A DNA stretch of 64,000 bases from Labilibaculum euxinicum (GTDB lineage: Bacteria; Bacteroidota; Bacteroidia; Bacteroidales; Marinifilaceae). Location: positions 124,001 to 188,000 of the forward strand of contig NZ_WTCR01000005.1 in assembly GCF_009795715.1 (NCBI RefSeq), given 5' to 3'. The notes below the pieces were generated by a model. That model was not told the origin of the DNA. It made no database searches and worked only from the letters and a program-made list of their open reading frames with translations. Below are positions 57,920 through 64,000 of the stretch, one piece after another (position 1 is the first letter of the stretch; each line of letters begins with the position of its first letter). The translations under genes and the position numbers were made by a program.

Positions 57920-59140
57920 ATGGGAAGAGAAAGACGTCCTCATATTGGAATTTTTGGAAGAAGAAACAATGGGAAAAGTACTCTCATTAATTTTTTGGCC
58001 GGACAAGATATTGCAATTGTTTCGGATGTTGCAGGCACAACAACTGATCCGGTAAAAAAGTCTTTTGAAATTACCGGATTTGGCCCGGTTATTCTAATTG
58101 ATACGGCGGGAATTGATGATACCGGTGAGTTGGGGAAAAAGCGGATCACAAAAACCAATCAGATCATAAAAATCATAGATCTTGCTGTTCTTGTAATCGC
58201 TCAAAATACTTTTGGTGATTTTGAATTGGGACTGATTGATAATTTCAACAAACAAAATATTCCTTTCATTACAATACACAACAAAGAAGACATTGAGATT
58301 TTGAATCAGCAAACAACTGATTTACTGAAACTGTACGGATCTAAAGACATTCTTCACTTTTCCAATTGCAAAGCCAATATCGAACCTATTGTTAAAAGTA
58401 TTAAAATAACAATTCCCGAATCGGCCTATACTACTCCTTCACTTTTGGGAGATTTGATCTCATACGGCGATATAATTCTTTTAATAACTCCAATTGATAT
58501 TGAAGCTCCTGAAGGCAGATTGATTTTGCCGCAAGTTCAGGCAATAAGAGATATTTTAGATAATGATGCTGTGTGTATTGTTTTAAAAGAAAGGGAAGTT
58601 GATGCATTTTTACGTAAAACCAGAATTAAACCAAAGCTGGTTGTCACCGATAGTCAGGTATTTTTAAAAGCCGGAGCTTCCATTCCTTCTGATATTCCAT
58701 TAACAAGTTTCAGCATCATGCTGGCACATTTCAAAGGAAATTTTAGTGCTTACTTAAAAGGAACGCCAAAAATTTCGGAACTAGTTGATGGTGATAAGAT
58801 TATACTCTTGGAAAGCTGTACTCATCACAGTTCTTGTGACGATATTGGAAGAGTGAAAATTCCTCGCTGGATTTCCAACTTTACCGGTAAAAAACTGGAA
58901 TTCGTGGTAATTGCCGGTTTAGATGAAATTCCGGGAAAAATAACGGATTATGCTCTTTTGATTCAATGTGGCGGCTGTATGATTACCCCAAAACAATTGG
59001 GCAATCGTCTGCAACCCGCCATAGATGCAGGAATACCTGTCACAAATTACGGAATGGCAATCGCCTATGTTCAAGGAATTTACAATCGTGCAGTTGCTCC
59101 ATTTGCTAAAACAGAAAACTCTTCCATCGATTATTTGTAA
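57920..59140 (+). CDS. hydF: [FeFe]-hydrogenase H-cluster maturation GTPase HydF
   Basis: Scaffold on which the two-iron subcluster is built before delivery to the hydrogenase. The 406 residues have a GTPase domain (GRRNNGKSTL near 13, DTAG near 60, HNKED near 120), a dimerisation domain and a C-terminal 4Fe-4S domain with Cys300-x-His302 and Cys350-x2-Cys353. All expected ligands are present. HydE, HydG and the hydrogenase itself are not in the window. It is the last gene of the ppx-regulator-aspA-hydF run and ends 4 bases from the convergent gene. Confidence 0.94.
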   Translation: MGRERRPHIGIFGRRNNGKSTLINFLAGQDIAIVSDVAGTTTDPVKKSFEITGFGPVILIDTAGIDDTGELGKKRITKTNQIIKIIDLAVLVIAQNTFGDFELGLIDNFNKQNIPFITIHNKEDIEILNQQTTDLLKLYGSKDILHFSNCKANIEPIVKSIKITIPESAYTTPSLLGDLISYGDIILLITPIDIEAPEGRLILPQVQAIRDILDNDAVCIVLKEREVDAFLRKTRIKPKLVVTDSQVFLKAGASIPSDIPLTSFSIMLAHFKGNFSAYLKGTPKISELVDGDKIILLESCTHHSSCDDIGRVKIPRWISNFTGKKLEFVVIAGLDEIPGKITDYALLIQCGGCMITPKQLGNRLQPAIDAGIPVTNYGMAIAYVQGIYNRAVAPFAKTENSSIDYL

Positions 59141-59144
59141 CCGA

Positions 59145-60263
59145 TTATTTTACAGAATAGGTCACCCCTCTATCCTTTAAATAATTAAAAATAAATTGGA
59201 AACACTCCTCATTCCTGCCAATATATTCCGGTGGATTCATTCCTTTACGCAGAAATTTCCCTTTCAATAAGATATTGGCAACGGCTGTACAGGTATAACC
59301 AGTGGTTCTGGCCATGGAAGTAATTCCTGTTTTTACATCAAATTCATCATACAAATCGTAAGTAAATCTTTTATTCAATCCATTTTCAATTCCTTCAACC
59401 TCCACTCTCATTACTGTAAATTCACGTTCACCAGGCTTCAACTTCCATTTCGGGAATAATAATTTTGAAGTCAAGTCAATGGGTCTCACCTTCTTTCCCG
59501 AAACCTCAATTTCCTCTCTGGAAAAATACCCTGTATCCCTCAACACTCTTAAATATTCAATTGTTCCGGGGTAACGCAATGTTTTCTCTATCATATTGGG
59601 AACCTTTATGGTCTTAATCAAGCTTCGCAAACCATCCGAATTCCATGCTTCCAATGTTCCAATCTTGTCAAAATAAACCAATTCAGGATCAGACAAAGCC
59701 TCACGAATTACAAGCTCTCCAGATTGAACATACCGGGCTGGCCTGATATACTCCTCAATTACATCAGCAGGCGAAAAAACAGCGCGGTATTCCCAAGGCC
59801 ACTCTCTTTCCATTGGTAATCCGCCAACCAAGCATCTAAATCGCTCTACCTTCATCTTTTCATTGTGGTAACCAAGAATAATATTACCCATACCTGGTGC
59901 CACACCACAGTCGGTTACAATACACACTCCATTGTTCTTTGCCAGATTATCCAGAGCAAACGGATCTTCAGGAAAAAAGGAAATATCCACCATATTTTTT
60001 CCTGCCTTTATAACTTCCCCAACGGTGAAATATCCCATAAATCCCGGAACAGCTCCAATTACCAAATCCGAATCAGCAACTATTCGCCGAATTACTCCCT
60101 CCCCTCTTAAGTCTGCAATTTTCTTTTTTATTTTTGGATAACGAGCCAGCTTTTCCAAGGCATTCGTATTCTGATCAACAGAAGTAACCTCATATGAATC
60201 ACTTAGATCAATGGCGATAGCTTTACCAACCAAACCAGCTCCCAATACAGTTATTTTTTTCAT
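59145..60263 (-). CDS. Saccharopine dehydrogenase family protein
   Basis: A 372-residue NAD(P)-dependent enzyme. The N-terminal Rossmann fold begins MKKITVLGAGLVGKAIAIDL, and DCGVAPGMGNIILGYH near 118 and VGGLPMEREWPWEYRAVFSP near 149 match the saccharopine dehydrogenase/reductase group. In that family members act in lysine metabolism or related reductive couplings, and the exact substrate cannot be fixed from sequence. It is a single gene on the minus strand, convergent with hydF without a visible terminator between them. Confidence 0.85.
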   Translation of the reverse strand: MKKITVLGAGLVGKAIAIDLSDSYEVTSVDQNTNALEKLARYPKIKKKIADLRGEGVIRRIVADSDLVIGAVPGFMGYFTVGEVIKAGKNMVDISFFPEDPFALDNLAKNNGVCIVTDCGVAPGMGNIILGYHNEKMKVERFRCLVGGLPMEREWPWEYRAVFSPADVIEEYIRPARYVQSGELVIREALSDPELVYFDKIGTLEAWNSDGLRSLIKTIKVPNMIEKTLRYPGTIEYLRVLRDTGYFSREEIEVSGKKVRPIDLTSKLLFPKWKLKPGEREFTVMRVEVEGIENGLNKRFTYDLYDEFDVKTGITSMARTTGYTCTAVANILLKGKFLRKGMNPPEYIGRNEECFQFIFNYLKDRGVTYSVK

Positions 60264-60490
60264 GATTTACGGGATAATATTATTTTGATTCATGACACAT
60301 GTTCTGGATTAGACAAAAATCCAGATATAATAGCTTCAATGACAAAATGAAAACTTTATTCTCCGCATGCTGCTCTCTAAATAATTATTAATCACATTAA
60401 TTTACAAATACTTAAGAAGCAAATAAAAAATAATTCATCAGTTTCATACTAGTAGTATAATTTATGATTAGAATTAAAATCAAGAATCCT
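60264..60490. other. A/T-rich intergenic region before the DUF4369 gene
   Basis: Divergent spacer. It contains only very short open frames (13 residues or fewer) that I do not consider genes, and no repeat or strong hairpin. The structured part of the spacer begins further right. Confidence 0.4.
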
Positions 60491-60498
60491 TATCTTTA
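60491..60498 (+). promoter_or_regulatory. Probable -7 element for the DUF4369 gene
   Basis: TATCTTTA, one mismatch from TAnnTTTG. It would start a transcript near 60505 and give a leader of about 137 bases. Confidence 0.4.
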
Positions 60499-60560
60499 GT
60501 ATCAATATTCAATTAAGAACACGATCTATTGACCGCGTAAAATAATAAGCATATAAAACG

Positions 60561-60619
60561 AGCCATGAGAAGACTTTTCTCACACACGAGGATGGCTGAG
60601 TTGGCGAGTTCCATGTGGC
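60561..60619 (+). promoter_or_regulatory. Structured leader with competing pairings before the DUF4369 gene
   Basis: AGCCAT (60561-60566) can pair with ATGGCT (60592-60597), around or beside a hairpin TGAGAA/TTCTCA (60566-60571, 60577-60582). ATGG (60592-60595) can instead pair with CCAT (60611-60614). The stretch is richer in G and C than its surroundings and ends 23 bases before the start codon. Confidence 0.4.
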
Positions 60620-60641
60620 AATAAAAAACAAATTTAGGCAT

Positions 60642-61778
60642 ATGAAAAAAGCAGTAGTTATCTTCATTTTCATCTCAGGTATCGTTTTCAAATCTTATTC
60701 ACAAAACACAAAATTCATTCTGGAAGGAATGATAGGAGGAATTCAGAACGAAACTCTGTTTCTTTATCAGGAAACAGGGGAAAATGTAATTCTTCTTGAC
60801 TCTGTAGTTACAAAAAACGGTGAATTTCAGTTTACAGGAAAAACAGATCATGCATTCGCTGCACAACTTGGATTATCTAAAAACAGACGGGCAAAAATTT
60901 TCATATCGCCATCCAAAATGAATCTATTGGTTCATAAAGATGAGTTTAAACACAATTTCCTGATCAAGAAACTCACGGGATCCGAAGCTCAAAACCGATA
61001 CGAAGATTTTCAAGATAAACTGCAGAAAAATAATCAGCAAAAATTAAAAATAGCCAATGATCTTGAATTACCGGAAGTAAATTCCGATTCAATTAAGAAG
61101 AAAATGCTGCTTGCTGAGTACAAAAGACTGAATAAATTTAAGAAAGAATATTTTCACAATTATGCATCTTCTCCAGTTGTGTCTTATTTAATTTTTCAGG
61201 AATATTTTGGCGCCAAATGCAGTTTAGACGATGTAAAAATCTACTTGAAAACTCTTAATACAGCCAACCCAAACGGAATTTATGTGCAGAATTTAAACAA
61301 ACGTGTTGAAACAATTGAACAAATTTTCACCAGAAACGAATTCCCTGACTTTAGCTCCATTACACTTAAAGGGCAAGAATACAATTTTGCAGACCGAAAA
61401 GCCCAGTATTACTTATTTTATATCTGGAGAGCCTGGACTCCGGATAAAAACGAGCCTAATTATCAAGCTTTAAATAAATTACAGACCAACTGCAAAGAAA
61501 ATGGGATTGAACTGGTAAGCCTTATTCGAAATTCATCCTACAACCTGCTTCCTGTTCAAGGGACAAAAGAATGGAAACAGTGGCGGCCCGTTATTGACTC
61601 CTCGCATGAATATATCGAAATAGAGAGCATAGACAACAGTGTTGACCTTATTAAGTATCTGGATCGACAATTTCATGCATTTTTAGTCAATCGAGAAGGT
61701 AAAATTATTTATCATCAGAATATTTTTGATACTAACTTACTGATATCGGAACTGACTAAGTTTGTTTCAAAACCTTAA
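60642..61778 (+). CDS. Exported DUF4369/thioredoxin-fold protein without active-site Cys
   Basis: A 378-residue protein with a signal peptide (about residues 1-21, ending SYSQ), an N-terminal DUF4369 domain (about 22-125, FILEGMIGGIQNETLFLYQE) and a C-terminal thioredoxin-like domain (about 240-378). Where TlpA proteins read WCxPC, this one reads WRAWTPDKNEP, so both redox Cys are absent. It cannot act as a normal thiol oxidoreductase and may be a binding or structural protein. The ATG at 60642 was chosen over an in-frame GTG at 60615 because it starts the signal peptide. Confidence 0.82.
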   Translation: MKKAVVIFIFISGIVFKSYSQNTKFILEGMIGGIQNETLFLYQETGENVILLDSVVTKNGEFQFTGKTDHAFAAQLGLSKNRRAKIFISPSKMNLLVHKDEFKHNFLIKKLTGSEAQNRYEDFQDKLQKNNQQKLKIANDLELPEVNSDSIKKKMLLAEYKRLNKFKKEYFHNYASSPVVSYLIFQEYFGAKCSLDDVKIYLKTLNTANPNGIYVQNLNKRVETIEQIFTRNEFPDFSSITLKGQEYNFADRKAQYYLFYIWRAWTPDKNEPNYQALNKLQTNCKENGIELVSLIRNSSYNLLPVQGTKEWKQWRPVIDSSHEYIEIESIDNSVDLIKYLDRQFHAFLVNREGKIIYHQNIFDTNLLISELTKFVSKP

Positions 61779-61899
61779 AGAAGTTTATTCTAATTCTGAT
61801 TAACTATATTTATCTGCTTGCTAACAAAAATAAATATGGATACGATACCCGATAATTTACTGAAATTGGAAAGAAGGATAAATATCTCCCTATTATAAT

Positions 61900-61949
61900 A
61901 CTGAATTAGAACAGATAGTCCGAAAAAAAACTGTTCGGATTAATTCAGT
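61900..61949 (+). promoter_or_regulatory. Nested inverted repeats before the BtuF-like gene
   Basis: ACTGAATTA (61900-61908) pairs with TAATTCAGT (61941-61949). Inside, either GAACAG (61909-61914) pairs with CTGTTC (61931-61936), or TCCGAA (61919-61924) pairs with TTCGGA (61934-61939); the two cannot form together. No T-run follows, so it is not a plain terminator. Confidence 0.5.
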
Positions 61950-62013
61950 CATGAAGATGTGAAGAGGAAGGATTTAAATTATTTACGGGCTTCAAAAACA
62001 TGGGAAATATTCT

Positions 62014-62029
62014 CTTTGTTTGTACAAAG
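62014..62029. repeat. Short inverted repeat next to the BtuF-like gene start
   Basis: CTTTGT (62014-62019) and ACAAAG (62024-62029) around TTGT, 16 bases before the start codon. It could mask the ribosome binding region. Confidence 0.4.
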
Positions 62030-62045
62030 AAATAAATAGTAAAGA

Positions 62046-62846
62046 ATGGAAAATTTCATTAAAGTCACTGATGATTTGGGAAGGAAAATTAATATCCCTT
62101 TTCCTCCCAAAAGAATTATTTCTACGGTTCCATCCACAACCGAATTTCTATTTGATTTAGGATTGGGAGACCGTGTTATTTCCAAAACAAAATTTTGCAA
62201 ATATCCCAAAGACAAAATCGCCAAACTCCCAAATATAGGAGGCCCAAAAGATTTATACTTTGATAAGATTAACTTACTCGATCCGGATATAATATTTGCC
62301 AACGAAGAAGAAAACAGTAAGAATCAGATTGAAGCCTTAATGGACAAATTCACAGTTTATGTATGCAAAGTCCGCAATTATGACGAAGCTCTCCAAAACA
62401 TTCTGAATACCGGTAAAATTGTTGGAGCTGAAACCAAAGCGTTCGAAATTGCCAATCATATTCATGCCGGTTTTTCGCAGTTGCCAATCATGCAAAATTC
62501 GCTAAGTGTGCTTTATCTGATTTGGAAAAATCCATATATGGCAGCAGGAAAAGATACATTTATTAATTCGATGATTGATAAATGCGGTTTTAAAAATGTA
62601 ATTGAAGATAACGATTCAAGGTATCCACAACTAACTGATGAAGAAATTCAGACACTTAATCCTGATCTAATCTTTTTATCATCGGAGCCATTTCCTTTTA
62701 CTCAAAAACATATACCGGAAATCCAGAACCTATTGCCAAATACAAAAATTGAACTGGTTGATGGTGAAATGTTTTCCTGGTTTGAATCTCATCTGCTTAA
62801 AGCAGGAAAGTATTTTAAGGATTTAATTCAAAAAATAAACTCTTGA
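62046..62846 (+). CDS. BtuF-like (helical-backbone) binding protein without signal peptide
   Basis: A 266-residue protein with the fold of vitamin B12/iron-complex binding proteins: DDLGRKINIPFPPKRIISTV at 9-28, PSTTEFLFDLGLGDRV near 29-44, LLDPDIIFANEE near 78-89 and PYMAAGKDTFINSMIDKCG near 160-178. The fold is two lobes joined by a long helix. It starts directly with MENFIKVTDD and has no signal peptide or lipobox, so it should stay in the cytosol, and no permease, ATPase or receptor gene is adjacent. Ligand and role are unknown. Confidence 0.82.
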   Translation: MENFIKVTDDLGRKINIPFPPKRIISTVPSTTEFLFDLGLGDRVISKTKFCKYPKDKIAKLPNIGGPKDLYFDKINLLDPDIIFANEEENSKNQIEALMDKFTVYVCKVRNYDEALQNILNTGKIVGAETKAFEIANHIHAGFSQLPIMQNSLSVLYLIWKNPYMAAGKDTFINSMIDKCGFKNVIEDNDSRYPQLTDEEIQTLNPDLIFLSSEPFPFTQKHIPEIQNLLPNTKIELVDGEMFSWFESHLLKAGKYFKDLIQKINS

Positions 62847-62877
62847 CCAAAGCAAAAATCGTTACAATAATTCTTAC

Positions 62878-62885
62878 TATTTTTG
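62878..62885 (+). promoter_or_regulatory. -7 promoter element for coaD
   Basis: TATTTTTG, an exact TAnnTTTG match, 22 bases before the coaD start. No -33 box was recognised. Confidence 0.5.
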
Positions 62886-62907
62886 TTTAGTATTTAAAAT
62901 CTACTTA

Positions 62908-63387
62908 ATGGAACGCATTGCAATATTCCCGGGTTCATTTGACCCTTTTACCGTAGGACACGAATCAATTGTGACCAGAGCACTACCTTTATTTGATAAA
63001 ATCATCATATGTATTGGATACAATTCAGAAAAAAAACAGTTTTTCCCAATTGAGAAGCGGATACAGTGGATAAAAGAGGCATTTGCGAACAATCCAAAGA
63101 TTGAGGTAGAAACATTCAGCGGATTAACTGTTGAATATTGCCAATCTAAAAATGCGAAATTTATACTGCGAGGGCTTAGAACGGCTGCTGATTTTGAATA
63201 TGAAAGAGCCATCGCTCAAATCAATAAAAAAATGGTTTTCGAATTGGAATCCATATTTCTGTTAACCACTCCTGAGCATACACCTATTACTTCCACCATT
63301 GTAAGGGATATCATCCGCCACGGTGGAAATGCCTTGCAGTTTTTACCCAAAGTGAAAGATCCTGAAGCCTATAAATACAAACAATAA
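62908..63387 (+). CDS. coaD: Phosphopantetheine adenylyltransferase
   Basis: Fourth step of CoA synthesis: joins ATP and 4'-phosphopantetheine to dephospho-CoA. The 159 residues have the nucleotidyl transferase motif TVGH at 15-18 within FPGSFDPFTVGHESI, the LRGLRTAADFEYE segment near 90-102 and the TPITSTIVRD segment near 127-136 (the ISS-type ATP-binding motif). It lies 4 bases before the next gene. The phosphopantetheinyl transferase at 3749 uses the end product of this pathway. Confidence 0.96.
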   Translation: MERIAIFPGSFDPFTVGHESIVTRALPLFDKIIICIGYNSEKKQFFPIEKRIQWIKEAFANNPKIEVETFSGLTVEYCQSKNAKFILRGLRTAADFEYERAIAQINKKMVFELESIFLLTTPEHTPITSTIVRDIIRHGGNALQFLPKVKDPEAYKYKQ

Positions 63388-63391
63388 CCTT

Positions 63392-64000
63392 ATGTCTAAG
63401 CTCGTAAAGATACTTGTCATTATTTTGATTCTAGCTGGTGCATGGATGCTTATTGCTCCAAATTACCTTAGAACAAGTCTTATTTATTGGTATGCCAACA
63501 TTGATGACTATACCATTTTTGAAAACAAGGAAGTATCAGTAGAAAATGGTAAAGATTGGCCGGAAGATTCAAACTATAATAAATTTACGCTTGATTCTAT
63601 TGATCGGGCTTATCTTGAAAACAATGAAACTGTGGCTTATTTAGTTATTCAGGATGGTAAGGTTTTATATGAAGAATATTGGGAAGATTACGGAACAGAA
63701 TCACTTTCCAATTTATTTTCCGCAACAAAAAGTATCGTTAGTTTACTAATTGGTATTGCTATTGATCAAGGGAAAATTAATTCTATAAATGATCCTGTTG
63801 GTAAATATCTTAAAGAGTTTTCGGAAGATGAACGTGGCAACATAACCATTAAGAATCTACTTACCATGAGCTCTGGATTGGATTGGGACGAAGCATACAG
63901 CAGTCCAACATCAATTACCACAAAAGCTTACTATGGCAAAAAATTAAGAGAAGTTTCCACCAATCAGCATCTGGTTGAAAAACCAGGGGTTCGTTTCAGA
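63392..64000 (+). CDS. Beta-lactamase-family serine hydrolase, N-terminal part (cut by window edge)
   Basis: The frame opens with ATG at 63392 and runs to the window end (203 codons). It starts with one hydrophobic segment (VKILVIILILAGAWMLIA, about residues 5-22), a signal anchor, followed by a class C beta-lactamase/penicillin-binding-like domain: AYLVIQDGKVLYEEYW near 90-105 and the catalytic S-x-x-K in LFSATKSIVSLLIG near 115-128, then TIKNLLTMSSGLDWD. The family covers esterases, D-amino-acid peptidases and beta-lactamases, so the substrate is open. It follows coaD by 4 bases. Confidence 0.85.
   Translation, partial: MSKLVKILVIILILAGAWMLIAPNYLRTSLIYWYANIDDYTIFENKEVSVENGKDWPEDSNYNKFTLDSIDRAYLENNETVAYLVIQDGKVLYEEYWEDYGTESLSNLFSATKSIVSLLIGIAIDQGKINSINDPVGKYLKEFSEDERGNITIKNLLTMSSGLDWDEAYSSPTSITTKAYYGKKLREVSTNQHLVEKPGVRFR

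Noticed and set aside
60590-60620. tRNA-like stretch GATGGCTGAGTTGGCGAG
   Set aside because: It resembles a D-arm of a Leu or Ser tRNA, but no anticodon arm, T-arm or acceptor stem follows, so it is not called a tRNA gene.
61836-61898. Twenty-residue frame MDTIPDNLLKLERRINISLL before the BtuF-like gene
   Set aside because: Too short and without a convincing ribosome binding site or similarity; treated as chance.

Overview
The window comes from a Bacteroidota chromosome. The evidence is the gliding-motility genes gldE and gldD beside mutY and ssb, a type B T9SS sorting domain, a DUF4290 gene, and many promoters of the TAnnTTTG type that this phylum uses. The low G+C and an [FeFe]-hydrogenase maturase (HydF) suggest a marine or sediment anaerobe or facultative anaerobe of the Marinilabiliales/Marinifilaceae kind. 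That rank is inference from gene order and style, not proof.

Layout. 1-4393: HU (edge, minus) diverges from mutY-ssb-gldE-gldD-phosphopantetheinyl transferase. 4435-8188, minus: a PafA-like phosphatase with a damaged metal site, DUF190-crcB (fluoride export) and ychF. 8368-14815, plus: two exported proteins (transglutaminase-like, vWA), transketolase, and an ECF sigma/anti-sigma/Spy-like set. 14879-18833, minus: hisS, two small membrane proteins and ettA. A lone receiver protein follows, then enolase (minus). 21045-39057, minus: one unbroken str-S10-spc-alpha superoperon from rpsL to rplQ, with secY, map, infA and rpoA but without tuf or adk. 39466-49077: an EF-G paralogue, a T9SS cargo protein, a PcrA/UvrD helicase, DUF4290-murA, a TlpA-like thioredoxin and an orphan small protein. 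49398-51199: grpE-dnaJ. 51305-51590: a non-coding array of 21-bp units with palindromic cores. 51787-54069: a NatAB-like ABC exporter. 54321-59140: ppx, a sigma-54-type response regulator, aspA and hydF, apparently one operon. 59145-64000: a saccharopine dehydrogenase-like enzyme, a DUF4369/thioredoxin-fold protein, a BtuF-like protein without a signal peptide, coaD, and a serine hydrolase cut by the window edge.

How it fits together. Most of the window is housekeeping: translation, protein folding, wall synthesis, DNA repair and CoA supply. Accessory interest lies in enzymes with altered active sites (MutY, the PafA-like protein, the EF-G paralogue, the thioredoxin-fold protein), in several structured leaders, and in the 21-bp palindrome array. 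No tRNA, rRNA, CRISPR array, insertion sequence or prophage was seen. Promoter and hairpin calls were made by eye, and family comparisons rest on remembered motifs rather than computed alignments.
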